Below the pieces are notes generated by a model, which worked only from the letters and a program-made list of their open reading frames with translations, was not told where the DNA came from and searched no databases. A stretch of DNA of 64,000 nucleotides from Hyphomicrobiales bacterium (GTDB lineage Bacteria; Pseudomonadota; Alphaproteobacteria; Rhizobiales; Rhizobiaceae), in contig UCJA01000016.1 of assembly GCA_900472675.1 (NCBI GenBank), forward strand, positions 104,962 through 168,961, given 5' to 3'. Of the stretch, positions 25,293-35,109 are shown piece after piece (position 1 is the first letter of the stretch; every line of letters starts with the position of its first letter). Position numbers and translations under genes: made by a program.

Positions 25293-26156
25293 ATGTCCGT
25301 TCGCGTCCTCTGCGTCGCCGCAGCCCTTGCCTGCCTGCTTTCCTCTTGCGCCAACCGCAGCCAGACCGAAACCGGCAGCCTTGCCAGTGCCTTTGCGCCG
25401 GCCAAGGCGCTGTCCTCGCCCAAGAAGGCCAATGCCGACGATCCGGTCGCGCTGACGCCCGCCGCCTGGGGCCGCTTCAGCAGCCCGAGAGGCCTGTCCG
25501 GGCGCACGATCGATGTCTCCGCGATCTCGGATATCAGGCTGCGGGACAAGGAAGTGGTGCTCACCTTCGACGATGGGCCGATGCCGAAGAAGACCGAACG
25601 GATCCTTGCGACGCTCGACGAATACGGCGTCAAGGCGACCTTCCTGATGGTCGGCGAAATGGCCAAGGCACATCCGGAGGTCGCCCGCGCGGTGGTGGAT
25701 GCAGGCCACACGATCGGCAGCCACACCTTCCGCCATGCGGATCTCGCGAATCTCTCCTTCGACGCGGCCGTCGCCGAAATCCAGAAGGGACGCAATGCGG
25801 TGACCAGCGTCACCCATGACGAGGCGGATTTCTTCCGCTTCCCCTATCTTGCCGACAGCCGGAAGCTGCGCCAGTGGGTCGGTACCCATGGCATGGTGGT
25901 AATGGACGTGCAGGTGGATTCGAAGGATTATTTCGGCGTCTCGCCCGCGGCCGTCGCCACCCGGACGACGAATGCGCTGCGAGCTGAGCGCAAGGGGATC
26001 ATCCTCCTGCATGACATCCACAACCGCACCGCCGCCATGCTTCCCGCCCTGCTGACGCAGCTCAAGGCCGAAGGCTACAAGGTGGTGCAGTTGCGGCACG
26101 GCCGCGGCCACGCGCCGATGCTGACGGCTGCCCTCGACAGGGCTTCCCACGGCTGA
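25293..26156 (+). CDS. Polysaccharide deacetylase family lipoprotein
   Basis: 287 residues with a lipoprotein signal (ACLLSSC, lipidated Cys19). The NodB-homology domain follows: TFDDGP with D93 and D94, the metal-binding HTFRH with H144 and H148, FRFPY, and the closing LLHDIHNRT. NodB-type enzymes remove N- or O-acetyl groups from glycans such as peptidoglycan or exopolysaccharide. Membrane anchoring suggests an envelope or surface-glycan substrate. A TTAACCAT octamer, the classic CtrA half-site, lies about 60 bases upstream. Confidence 0.9.
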   Translation: MSVRVLCVAAALACLLSSCANRSQTETGSLASAFAPAKALSSPKKANADDPVALTPAAWGRFSSPRGLSGRTIDVSAISDIRLRDKEVVLTFDDGPMPKKTERILATLDEYGVKATFLMVGEMAKAHPEVARAVVDAGHTIGSHTFRHADLANLSFDAAVAEIQKGRNAVTSVTHDEADFFRFPYLADSRKLRQWVGTHGMVVMDVQVDSKDYFGVSPAAVATRTTNALRAERKGIILLHDIHNRTAAMLPALLTQLKAEGYKVVQLRHGRGHAPMLTAALDRASHG

Positions 26157-26177
26157 TCGATCGCCGGTGTCCTGCGA

Positions 26178-26627
26178 TCAGGCCTTTTTGACCCAGCGGC
26201 CGTCCTGCGACTGTTGCCAGTAGGTGAGCGCATGCCCTTCGGCCTTCAGCTTCTTCCACTGGCTGCGGGCCTGGTCGAGCTGCAGCGCGTCGTAGCCATC
26301 GAACATGAAGACGACGCGCGTATAATCGGCCAGCGGCGGCGGTTCGGCGCCATCCACCACGAAGCGGACGCTTGCCGCATTGGGGTTCTCATCCGTCGCG
26401 ACCAGCAACACGGGCTGCAGCTCCGCCATCGGCATGGCGTCGGTCCCGTGAGGCAGAAAACTGTCGTCGCGGAAGGTCCACAGGTGCGCGTCCAGCATAT
26501 CGCGACGCGCCTCCGCGGTGGTCTGCACGACGACACCCCAGCCGCGCTCGACGCTCTTTTCCAGGAGCGCCGGGAGAGCGTCCTCAAGCTTGGATTCCGT
26601 CAGATGGTAGAAGAGGACTTCGGTCAT
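26178..26627 (-). CDS. holC: DNA polymerase III subunit chi
   Basis: 149 residues. MTEVLFYHLTESKLEDALPALLEKSVERGW and the LWTFRDDSFLPHG region are the HolC signature. Chi links the clamp loader to single-strand binding protein. Its ATG overlaps the pepA stop (ATGA), the standard pepA-holC arrangement of alphaproteobacteria. Confidence 0.94.
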   Translation of the reverse strand: MTEVLFYHLTESKLEDALPALLEKSVERGWGVVVQTTAEARRDMLDAHLWTFRDDSFLPHGTDAMPMAELQPVLLVATDENPNAASVRFVVDGAEPPPLADYTRVVFMFDGYDALQLDQARSQWKKLKAEGHALTYWQQSQDGRWVKKA

Positions 26628-28117
26628 CAGTCTTCGTAGTGGCTGCGGACCAGTTCGTCGAGCAGGCGCACGCCGTAGCCGGATCCCCAGGACTGGTTGA
26701 TCTCGCTGGAGGGCGAGTTAAGCGCGGTGCCGGCGATGTCGAGGTGCGCCCAGGCAGTGTCGCCGACAAAGCGCTTGAGGAACTGCGCTGCGGTGATCGA
26801 GCCGCCAAGCCGTCCGCCGGTGTTCTTCATGTCGGCGAACTTCGAATCGATCAGCTTGTCGTATTCCTTGCCGAGCGGCATGCGCCACAGCTTTTCGCCC
26901 GTCGCTTCCCCGGCGGCGGCCAGATGGGTTGCCAGAGCATCGTCGTTGCAGAACAGGCCGGCATGGGCGCTGCCGAGCGCAACCGTGATGGCGCCGGTCA
27001 GCGTGGCGAGATTGATCATAAAGCGCGGCTTGAAGCGGTCGTTGCAGTACCAGAGCGCATCGGCGAGAACGAGCCGACCCTCCGCATCGGTGTTGATGAT
27101 CTCGATGGTCTGGCCGGACATGGAGGTGACGATGTCGCCAGGACGCTGGGCGTTGCCGTCGGGCATGTTTTCCACGAGGCCGAGAATGCCGACGACATTC
27201 ACCTTCGCTTTTCGGGCGGCCAGCACGTGCATCAGACCGGCCACGGCAGCGGCGCCGCCCATGTCGCCCTTCATGTCTTCCATGCCGGCGCCTGGCTTGA
27301 TGGAAATGCCGCCCGAATCAAAGACCACGCCCTTGCCGACGAAGGCGATCGGCGCTTCCTTGCCCTTGCCGCCCTTCCACTGCATGACGGCCAGCCGCGG
27401 CGGGCGCGGCGAGCCCTGGGCGACGCCGAGCAGTGCGCCCATGCCGAGCTTCTTCATCTCCTTTTCGGTGAGGATGTCCACCTCGACGCCGAGCGCCTGA
27501 AGTTCCTTCGCCTTGTCGGCAAATTCCACCGGGCCAAGCACGTTGGGCGGCAGGTTCACAAGGTCGCGGGCCAGGATGACGCCGCCGGCGATGGCCTCGG
27601 AGCCGGCAAAGGCCGTGCGGGCGGCCTGCGGATCCGCCGTGACGATGGTCACCTCAACCTGCTTCGGCGAACCGTCCTCGTCGTCGTTCTTCTTGGTCTT
27701 GTAGGCGTCGAAGCTATAGGCGCGCAGCAGCATGCCGAGGCCGAAGCCAGCCGCCTGCGAGGCATTCACGGAAAGGCCGGGTGCGTCGAGGAAGATGGTG
27801 ACGCTGGTCATCCCCTTGACGGATGCGGCAGCGACGCCGCCTGCCCGCAACCAGTCGTAGTCGGTCAGGTCGTCGCCCTTGCCCAGGCCGATCACCACCA
27901 GTCGATCGGCAGGAGACCCCTGCGGCGCGATGATATCGAGCGTCTTCATGGCCTTGCCCTTGAACTTGGCAATTCCCGCGGCGCGCGTCGCGACATTCTG
28001 CGGATCGGCGACGGAGGCACCGGCCGCTGCCGCATCGCCCGAAAGCTTCAACTGGATGGCGAGACCACCCTTGATCGTGGCCGATTCGGCAAAGGCAATG
28101 TGGAATTTCACGGACAT
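26627..28117 (-). CDS. pepA: Leucyl aminopeptidase (M17 family)
   Basis: About 496 residues from the ATG at 28117; the frame is open up to 28162 but MSVKFHIAFAE is the expected N-terminus. The M17 signature NTDAEGRLVLADAL is intact, as are the metal and bicarbonate-site residues in VGKGVVFDSGGISIKP and DMKGDMGGAAAV. PepA is a hexameric, two-metal cytosolic enzyme that removes N-terminal residues. It is coupled to holC and divergent from lptF across about 290 bases. Confidence 0.97.
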   Translation of the reverse strand: MSVKFHIAFAESATIKGGLAIQLKLSGDAAAAGASVADPQNVATRAAGIAKFKGKAMKTLDIIAPQGSPADRLVVIGLGKGDDLTDYDWLRAGGVAAASVKGMTSVTIFLDAPGLSVNASQAAGFGLGMLLRAYSFDAYKTKKNDDEDGSPKQVEVTIVTADPQAARTAFAGSEAIAGGVILARDLVNLPPNVLGPVEFADKAKELQALGVEVDILTEKEMKKLGMGALLGVAQGSPRPPRLAVMQWKGGKGKEAPIAFVGKGVVFDSGGISIKPGAGMEDMKGDMGGAAAVAGLMHVLAARKAKVNVVGILGLVENMPDGNAQRPGDIVTSMSGQTIEIINTDAEGRLVLADALWYCNDRFKPRFMINLATLTGAITVALGSAHAGLFCNDDALATHLAAAGEATGEKLWRMPLGKEYDKLIDSKFADMKNTGGRLGGSITAAQFLKRFVGDTAWAHLDIAGTALNSPSSEINQSWGSGYGVRLLDELVRSHYED

Positions 28118-28406
28118 GGGGGCTCCAGGCAATTTCAAATATTGAAGGGTCGCGATCATCACCCTTTCGAAAGCGAACGCAAGGGCGGGCAGGCCCTGCG
28201 GCGTCGTGGCGCCTCTTGCCAGGCCTTGCGCTGCCTGAAAAAAACCGGGATCCGGGCGTGGTGTTTTGTCGGAATGCCACAGGAAAAAGAAAACGAACGT
28301 TGCGAAGCCTTTTGTGACATAAGCCCTGTCGCAATGGCCGCCGCGATCGCTTAGATATGCGCGACCGCCGTCTCAAGATGGCATCAGGGAAAGACATCGG
28401 GCGGGA

Positions 28407-29585
28407 ATGAAGCTTCTCGAAACCTACATACTGCGCCGGATCTTTCAGATGTTCCTGGTGGCGCTCCTACCGGTTCTGACCATCATCTGGACGATCCAGG
28501 TGCTGGGTCGCATCAACCTGGTGACCGATACGGGCCAGTCGATGGGCTCGTTCATGCTGCTTGCCAGCTATATCCTGCCGACCATCATTCCCGTTGTTCT
28601 GCCGTTTGCGCTGGTGATCGGCATTACCCAGACGCTGACGGCAATGAACAATGATTCCGAACTGCCGGTGATCGACGCTGCCGGCTCAGGCCGCAGCATC
28701 ATCTACCGGCCGGTGATGATGCTGGCCGTCGTGCTCAGCCTGGTGTCCTTCGGCATTACCAATTTCGTCGAGCCGGAATCACGGCTCGGTGCCCGCCAGA
28801 TGGTGGCTGCGGCCTATGCCGACCTTTTGTCGTCGGTGATCGAGGAAAAGACCTTCCGCAGCATCGAGGACGGCCTCTACGTGCAGATCTCGGAGCGCCA
28901 TTCGGGGCGCGTGCTGAAGGGCCTGTTCGTGGTGGATTACCGCGATCCGAACTTCGACCTGATCTATTACGCGCGCGAAGGCTCGGTCGATCCTGGCGGC
29001 ACCTCGCTCACCATGCGCGATGGCGAAGTACACCGGAAATCGCCGGACGGCCGTATCTCGATCGTCAAGTTCGCCTCCTATGCCTTTGATCTGTCTGCCA
29101 TGACCAAGTCCGAGGGCGGTCTGCCGCTCTATTCGGGCGACCGTACGCTCGGCTTCCTGCTGAACCCGGATCCGACGGACCCGGTCTATGCGAAATCGCC
29201 CGGCGCCTTCCGCAACGAGCTGCATCGCCGCCTGTCCGACTGGCTGTTCCCGATCGCGTTTTCGCTCGTGTCGCTGCTGGTTGCCGGCAATACCCGCTCG
29301 CACCGGCAGGCGCGGCTGCATCCGATGATCTATGCGCTGATGATCGCCTTCGGGCTGCGCTGGCTGGGCTTCTCGGTCACCAATCTGACCGAGCGCAACA
29401 CAGCCTACGTGCCCCTCGCCTATGGTGTGCCGCTCATCACCTCTGCGATTGCCATCTTCATGCTGGCGACCAACCGTCAGCTCGCGGCACCGCATTTCCT
29501 CGGTCGTGCCATCTCCGCCCTGATGGCCCCGCTGCGCCGCCGGGTTGCTCCTGTTGCGGGCCCCGGTCCTGGAGGCAAGCCATGA
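28407..29585 (+). CDS. lptF: LPS export ABC transporter permease LptF
   Basis: 392 residues with three N-terminal membrane helices, a periplasmic jelly-roll region (about 130-270) and three C-terminal helices. LLETYILRRIFQMFLVALLPVLTIIW is the typical opening. LptF, LptG and the ATPase LptB extract lipopolysaccharide from the inner membrane and push it along LptC/A/D. It overlaps lptG by four bases and heads an envelope operon. Confidence 0.95.
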   Translation: MKLLETYILRRIFQMFLVALLPVLTIIWTIQVLGRINLVTDTGQSMGSFMLLASYILPTIIPVVLPFALVIGITQTLTAMNNDSELPVIDAAGSGRSIIYRPVMMLAVVLSLVSFGITNFVEPESRLGARQMVAAAYADLLSSVIEEKTFRSIEDGLYVQISERHSGRVLKGLFVVDYRDPNFDLIYYAREGSVDPGGTSLTMRDGEVHRKSPDGRISIVKFASYAFDLSAMTKSEGGLPLYSGDRTLGFLLNPDPTDPVYAKSPGAFRNELHRRLSDWLFPIAFSLVSLLVAGNTRSHRQARLHPMIYALMIAFGLRWLGFSVTNLTERNTAYVPLAYGVPLITSAIAIFMLATNRQLAAPHFLGRAISALMAPLRRRVAPVAGPGPGGKP

Positions 29586-30670
29586 TGCTATCCACGCTCG
29601 GTCGCTATTTCTTCCGTCGCTACATGATCACGGCGATGTGGTTCTTCCTCGGGGTCAGCGCCATTATCTTCCTGGCCGATTTCAGCGAGACCACGCGGCG
29701 CCTGTCCGGATTTACCGGCTATACGGTGCTGGGCGCGCTCGCCATGACGGCCATGCGCGTGCCGCTGATCCTGCAGCAGACCCTACCGACACTCAGCCTG
29801 TTCATCGGCATGACGGTGCTGATTGCGCTCAACCGCCGCTACGAACTTGTGGTCACCCGCGCCGCCGGCATTTCCGTCTGGCAGTTCGTCGCGCCCTTCG
29901 TGCTCGGCGCCTTCCTGATCGGGGTGTTCGCACTGCTGGTGGTCAATCCGGTGGCCGCCTGGGGACAACGCGAATCGATCTCGCTCGAGAGCACCTGGAA
30001 GCAGGCCAGCAACCGCGCAAAACGTTCGAACTTTGTGCCCTGGATCCGCCAGATCAGCGGCGACGAGGACACGATCATCGGCGGCAAGACCTTCCGCGAG
30101 AATGGCACCGAACTCGCCGAAGTGGTGGTTTTCCACTTCGACAAGGGCGGTGTGGTGACCATGCGACAGGACGCCAAGACGGCAACCTTGGAAGATGGTT
30201 ACTGGAAGCTTAACGAGGTTCTGGAGAATCGGCCGGGCGAAATTCCGGTCCGTCGCGAGACGGCACAGGTGCGTACCAACCTGAAGCAGGAATTTATCCA
30301 GGAAAGCCTGTCGCAGCCGGAAACCGTTGGCTTCTATGATCTTTCCCGCAAGATCCGAATCGGGAAGTATTTCGGCATCTCGACGAAGCCGCTCGAAACG
30401 CAGTTCCACTCGCTGCTTTCACTGCCCATCCTCCTGGTGGCAATGACTCTCATTGCTGCAACAGTATCGTTAAAATTCAGCCGGTTCGCCCAGTCTCGCT
30501 CCATGATTCTGGGTGGAATAGTTTCCGGCTTCGTGCTTTATGTCGTAACCGTGCTCGTGAGAGCATTCGGAAGCAGCGGGGCGATTCCTCCGTTCGTGGC
30601 GGTCTGGATTCCAGTCATCGTCGCAACGGCCTTGGGCGCTACGATCTTGCTTCACCAGGAGGATGGCTAG
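29582..30670 (+). CDS. lptG: LPS export ABC transporter permease LptG
   Basis: 362 residues with the same six-helix layout as LptF: MLSTLGRYFFRRYMITAMWFFLGVSAIIFLADF opens it, the jelly-roll region lies in the middle, and the C-terminal helices include LILVAMTLIAATVSLKFSRF. It pairs with LptF. Both ends overlap neighbours (ATGA with lptF, TAGTG with lptD), so all three are co-translated. Confidence 0.95.
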   Translation: MMLSTLGRYFFRRYMITAMWFFLGVSAIIFLADFSETTRRLSGFTGYTVLGALAMTAMRVPLILQQTLPTLSLFIGMTVLIALNRRYELVVTRAAGISVWQFVAPFVLGAFLIGVFALLVVNPVAAWGQRESISLESTWKQASNRAKRSNFVPWIRQISGDEDTIIGGKTFRENGTELAEVVVFHFDKGGVVTMRQDAKTATLEDGYWKLNEVLENRPGEIPVRRETAQVRTNLKQEFIQESLSQPETVGFYDLSRKIRIGKYFGISTKPLETQFHSLLSLPILLVAMTLIAATVSLKFSRFAQSRSMILGGIVSGFVLYVVTVLVRAFGSSGAIPPFVAVWIPVIVATALGATILLHQEDG

Positions 30671-32997
30671 TGGCGGCAACCAACCGCAAGACAATGAGAC
30701 GGCTTGCCGCCGCCCTGATGACCGGTGTGTCGATTTTCGTGACAGGTCTGTCGGCCGTGCCTTCGCACGCCCAGGGTTTGCTGCAGCCTGCCGCCGACAG
30801 CGATGCAAAGATGCTGCTGCGGGCAAATGAGCTCGTTTATAACCAGGACAGCCAGCGCGTGACCGCGAATGGCGCCGTCCAGATGTACTACAACCGCTAC
30901 CGCATGGTGGCGCAGCGCGTCGAATACGACCAGAAGACCGGCCGCGTGATGGCGTCGGGCAATATCGAGTTCATCGAGCCGAGCGGCAACCGCGTCTATG
31001 CGGACCAGCTCGACGTGACCGACGATTTTGCCCAGGGCTTCGTCAATTCTCTGCGCGTCGAAACCACCGACAATACCCGGCTTGCCGCCGAGAGTGCCGA
31101 GCAGCAGAGCAAGGACGTGATGGTGTTGAACAACACTGTCTATACCGCGTGCCTTCCCTGCGCACAGACTCCAGGTAAGGCGCCACTCTGGCAGGTCAAG
31201 GCTCAGCGCGTTGTGCGCAACGGCCAGACCCATACGATTCGCCTGGAAAACGCACAGTTCGAGCTGTTCGGCATGTCTCTCGGTCGCCTGCCCTTCCCCG
31301 TGGAAGTGCCGGACGAAACCGTCGAGCGGAAATCCGGTCTGCTGTTCCCGCGCTTCAGCGCGAGCGACAACCTCGGCTTCGGCGTCTCCATTCCCTATTA
31401 CCACGTGTTCTCACCGAGCATGGACGCGACGATCACCCCGACGGTCTACACCAGCCAGGGCGTTCTCATCGAGGGTGAGGTGCGCAACCGCTTCGAGGAC
31501 GGCGAACACACGCTTCGGTTTGCCGCGATCAACCAGCGCCAGCCGGACACGTTCGATCCGCACACCAGCGACAGCGAGGCGGATACCCGCCTCATGATCG
31601 CTTCCAAGGCGGATTTCGACATCAACCAGCGCTGGCGGTTCGGCTGGAACGTGATGGCCCAGACCGATAACAATTTCGGTCGCACCTATGGCCTGACCGG
31701 CGTCGACCAGGACGTGTTCACCAACGACATCTTCTTGACGGGGCTTGGCAAGCGGAACTATTTCGACCTGCACGGCTACTACTTCAACGTGCAGGACGAT
31801 GCTACGCTGCAGACGCTCGAGCAGCAGCAGGCGATCGTCTATCCGTCGCTTGACTACACCTATTATGCGCCGGAGCCGGTGGCAGGCGGTGAGCTGTCGG
31901 TCACCACCAACTTCACCAATCTGACGCGCCGTGAAGAAGACACCTATTTCGAGGGTGATACCTTCCGCCACCCAGGGCTCGTGGGCGACTATGCGCGCTT
32001 CACTACAGAGGCGGAATGGAAGCGTACCTTCACCACGCCGGGTGGACTGCTGCTGACGCCGCTTTTGGCTGCACGTGGCGATGCTCTGTCACACTCGCTG
32101 TCGTCGATCTCCAACTACGACGGTACTTTGGAGCCGGATGGCACCGACGGTCGCTACATGGTGACGGCGGGCCTGGAAGCGCGCTATCCGATCCTGATCA
32201 GCGGTGCCGGCGGCAGCCACATCATCGAGCCAATCGCGCAGATCTATGTGCGGCCGGACGAGCAGATGGCCGGTGGCCTGCCGAACGAGGACGCGCAGAG
32301 CTTCGTGTTCGACGCGACCAGCCTGTTCGAGCGCGACAAGTTCTCGGGCTTCGACCGGGTCGAAGGCGGCACGCGTGCCAATATCGGCCTGCGCTACACG
32401 GGCTCGCTGGACAATGGCATCGGCCTGCGCGGTATTTTCGGCCAGTCGTACCAGCTTGCCGGCAAGAACTCTTTCGCGTCTGACGACCTGGTCTATGCCG
32501 GTGCCAATTCGGGTCTCGAGACGACGCGTTCGGACTACGTGGGCATGGTCGGGGTTGACCTGCCGCAGGGCTTCAACGTCGGCATCAACGCGCGGTTCGA
32601 CGAGAAGAACTTTGATCTCCGCCGCACCGATACCTCGCTCGGCTACACGACCCCGCGGGTCAGTGGCAAGCTGGTCTACACGCAGGTGGATGCGCAGGCG
32701 GACTACGGCAACGACGAACCGACGGAAGTTCTCAAGAACACTGCCACGCTGAAGATCAACGAGAACTGGGCGCTGACCGGTTCCGCCAGCTGGGACTTCA
32801 CCGACAGTTCGATCATCCGGCGCGGTGTCGGCATCAGCTACGCCGACGAATGCACGGTTTTCACGCTCGCCTACACGGACAAGCCGTCCGATTCCGATGC
32901 CAACGACTGGACGATCAGCGCAAGGCTGAGCTTCAGAACGCTGGGCGACATCAATATCGGTTCGACCAAGGACTATGACCAGACCTTCCGGCAGTGA
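30670..32997 (+). CDS. lptD: LPS assembly outer-membrane protein LptD
   Basis: 775 residues from a GTG that overlaps the lptG stop. A basic, hydrophobic N-terminal signal (ALMTGVSIFVTGLSAVPSHAQ) is followed by the OstA-type periplasmic domain (LLRANELVYNQDSQRVTANGAVQMYY). A long beta-barrel follows from about residue 220, with repeated aromatic strand ends. LptD with LptE inserts LPS into the outer leaflet. Two cysteines in the YTACLPCAQTP loop may form a disulfide; the E. coli-type arrangement of four cysteines is not obvious. Confidence 0.95.
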   Translation: MAATNRKTMRRLAAALMTGVSIFVTGLSAVPSHAQGLLQPAADSDAKMLLRANELVYNQDSQRVTANGAVQMYYNRYRMVAQRVEYDQKTGRVMASGNIEFIEPSGNRVYADQLDVTDDFAQGFVNSLRVETTDNTRLAAESAEQQSKDVMVLNNTVYTACLPCAQTPGKAPLWQVKAQRVVRNGQTHTIRLENAQFELFGMSLGRLPFPVEVPDETVERKSGLLFPRFSASDNLGFGVSIPYYHVFSPSMDATITPTVYTSQGVLIEGEVRNRFEDGEHTLRFAAINQRQPDTFDPHTSDSEADTRLMIASKADFDINQRWRFGWNVMAQTDNNFGRTYGLTGVDQDVFTNDIFLTGLGKRNYFDLHGYYFNVQDDATLQTLEQQQAIVYPSLDYTYYAPEPVAGGELSVTTNFTNLTRREEDTYFEGDTFRHPGLVGDYARFTTEAEWKRTFTTPGGLLLTPLLAARGDALSHSLSSISNYDGTLEPDGTDGRYMVTAGLEARYPILISGAGGSHIIEPIAQIYVRPDEQMAGGLPNEDAQSFVFDATSLFERDKFSGFDRVEGGTRANIGLRYTGSLDNGIGLRGIFGQSYQLAGKNSFASDDLVYAGANSGLETTRSDYVGMVGVDLPQGFNVGINARFDEKNFDLRRTDTSLGYTTPRVSGKLVYTQVDAQADYGNDEPTEVLKNTATLKINENWALTGSASWDFTDSSIIRRGVGISYADECTVFTLAYTDKPSDSDANDWTISARLSFRTLGDINIGSTKDYDQTFRQ

Positions 32998-33113
32998 TCG
33001 CCTGCCGGAACGGAGCGTCATGGTTTTGCCGCAAGAATTGTGCATGCGGCATCTGATGGGCTAATATTTTGGCCGGGTGGACCATCCCCCGGAACCAGAG
33101 GGAAGAGACTCCG

Positions 33114-34067
33114 ATGTTCGCAGTCACTGCAACACGCACCGTGGCGCTGGCGCTCGCAGCCTTGATCGCCTCAACCTTGATCTACCCCGCATCCGGGTCC
33201 GCCCTTGCGGCCGGTGGCGGGACCGCCGTCGCTGCCGTGGTCAACCGGCAGCCGATCACCAGTTCCGACGTGACGCGGCGCGTCGCCTTCCTCAAGCTGC
33301 AGCACCAGAAGGGCGACGCCAAGACGGCCCGCGAGCAGCTGGTGGACGAAATGCTGAAGCGCCAGGAAGTGGCGCGCGTCAAGATGTCGGTCAGCACCGA
33401 AGACGTGGACAAGGCGTTTGCGCGCTTTGCCGCCGGTAACAAGCTGACGGCCGAGCAACTCACCCAGATTCTTGCCCAGGCCGGCGTCGGCGCCGAGCAC
33501 TTCAAGGCTTATATCGCCGTGCAGATGAGCTGGCCGCGCCTCGTCAACGCCCGCTACGGCGGTTCGCGCGGCAAGATGTCCAGCCAGGACCTCGTCACCC
33601 GGATGATGGAAAACAAGCAGAAGCCCATCACCACGGAATACTTCCTGAAGCAGGTCATCTTCGTGGTGCCGGCGTCCAAGCGCGCTGCCATCCTCAACAA
33701 GCGCAAGGCCGAAGCCGATGCGGCGCGCCCGAAGTTCCCGGGTTGCGACCAGGCCAAGGAATTTGCTGCCGGCATGCTTGACGTGTCGATCCGCGATCTC
33801 GGCCGGGTTCTCGCACCGGAACTGCCGGACGACTGGAAGCCGTTGATCGAGAAGGCGCCGGCCGGCGGCACCACGGGCACCCGCATCACCGACCGCGGCG
33901 TCGAATTCCTGGCGATCTGCAACCAGCGCCAGGTCTCGGACGACGTTGCTGCAGAGGCCGTGTTCCGCGCCGAAGATCTCGGCAAGGAAAAGAAGACCGG
34001 CGAAGACCCCAACAACAAGAAATACCTGGACGAGCTGCGCACCAAGGCCCAGATCGATTACCTCTGA
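33114..34067 (+). CDS. SurA-like periplasmic chaperone / parvulin-type isomerase
   Basis: About 317 residues from the ATG at 33114, preceded by GAGGGAAGAG. A signal peptide (AALIASTLIYPASGSALAAG) is followed by the SurA N-terminal chaperone region (AAVVNRQPITSSDVTRRVAFLKLQHQKGDAKTAREQLVDEML). A single degenerate parvulin-like domain follows (TEYFLKQVIFVVP to GVEFLAICNQRQV). SurA escorts outer-membrane proteins, including LptD, to the BAM complex, which matches its place right after lptD. Isomerase activity is uncertain. Confidence 0.88.
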   Translation: MFAVTATRTVALALAALIASTLIYPASGSALAAGGGTAVAAVVNRQPITSSDVTRRVAFLKLQHQKGDAKTAREQLVDEMLKRQEVARVKMSVSTEDVDKAFARFAAGNKLTAEQLTQILAQAGVGAEHFKAYIAVQMSWPRLVNARYGGSRGKMSSQDLVTRMMENKQKPITTEYFLKQVIFVVPASKRAAILNKRKAEADAARPKFPGCDQAKEFAAGMLDVSIRDLGRVLAPELPDDWKPLIEKAPAGGTTGTRITDRGVEFLAICNQRQVSDDVAAEAVFRAEDLGKEKKTGEDPNNKKYLDELRTKAQIDYL

Positions 34068-34083
34068 GCCAGCCGGAGTACCC

Positions 34084-35109
34084 ATGTCCCTTGATCGCCC
34101 TCTCGACCGCCCCTTGGCGCTGACCCAGGGCGATCCCGCCGGAATTGGCCCCGACATCGCTTTGGCCGCCTGGGCGGACCGGCAGGCGCTTGGCCTGCCG
34201 CCCTTCCTGTTCATCGGCGATCCCGCCGTGCTTGCGTCGCGCGCTGCCCTGCTTGGTCTCGATATCCCCCTGCAGGAGACCGGGCCCGAAAATGCCGTGT
34301 CCGTATTCGGTAATGCGCTGCCGGTCTTCCCGATCGACAGCGGCGCCCTTGTCTCCCCCGGACAACCGCATGTGGCGACGGCCAAAGGCACGATCTCAGC
34401 CATCGAGACTGCCGTCCGCTTCTGCTTTGAGGGCAAGGCCGCGGCCGTGGTCACCAATCCGATCGCCAAGTCGATCCTCTACCAGGCCGGCTTCGGCTTT
34501 CCCGGCCACACCGAATTCCTGGCCGATCTTGCGGCGCGCGCCACGGGCAAGACCTTTCTTCCGGTGATGATGCTGGCCGGGCCGAAGCTGCGGGCCATCC
34601 CCGTCACCATCCATATCCCCGTCGCCAAGGTCCCGCAGGCGCTGACGCCGGCACTGATCGAGGAAACCTGCCGGATCGTCCACCACGACCTTAAAACGCG
34701 GTTCGGCATCGCCCAACCGCGGCTGGCGGTGGCTGGGCTCAATCCGCATGCGGGCGAGGACGGAACGATCGGCCGCGAGGATCTCGAGGTGATCCATCCG
34801 GTGCTGATCAGGCTGCGGGCAGAGGGCATCAATGCGTTCGGGCCCCTGCCGGCCGATACCATGTTCCATGACGAGGCCCGCGCCCGTTATGACGCGGCGA
34901 TCTGCATGTACCACGATCAGGCGCTGATCCCGGCCAAGGCTCTGGGCTTCGACACCTCGGTCAATGTCACGCTCGGCCTGCCCTTTATCCGCACCTCGCC
35001 CGACCACGGCACCGCTTTCGGCCTTGCCGGGCAAGGCATGGCGCGTCCCACAAGCCTGATCGAAGCGATCCGGCTTGCCGGTGCGCTTGCCGCTGGAGCT
35101 TCCGCCTGA
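34084..35109 (+). CDS. pdxA: 4-hydroxythreonine-4-phosphate dehydrogenase
   Basis: 341 residues. PdxA oxidises 4-phosphohydroxy-L-threonine in pyridoxal-phosphate synthesis (DXP-dependent route). The opening LALTQGDPAGIGPDIAL, the metal-binding FPGHTEFLA, the GLNPHAGEDGTIG loop and YHDQALIPAK are family hallmarks. It follows the SurA-like gene by 16 bases and overlaps rsmA (TGATG), the surA-pdxA-rsmA order shared with many proteobacteria. Confidence 0.96.
   Translation: MSLDRPLDRPLALTQGDPAGIGPDIALAAWADRQALGLPPFLFIGDPAVLASRAALLGLDIPLQETGPENAVSVFGNALPVFPIDSGALVSPGQPHVATAKGTISAIETAVRFCFEGKAAAVVTNPIAKSILYQAGFGFPGHTEFLADLAARATGKTFLPVMMLAGPKLRAIPVTIHIPVAKVPQALTPALIEETCRIVHHDLKTRFGIAQPRLAVAGLNPHAGEDGTIGREDLEVIHPVLIRLRAEGINAFGPLPADTMFHDEARARYDAAICMYHDQALIPAKALGFDTSVNVTLGLPFIRTSPDHGTAFGLAGQGMARPTSLIEAIRLAGALAAGASA

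Noticed and set aside
26372..28354. 660-codon open frame antisense to holC and pepA
   Set aside because: Covers both conserved genes on the opposite strand and shows no domain.
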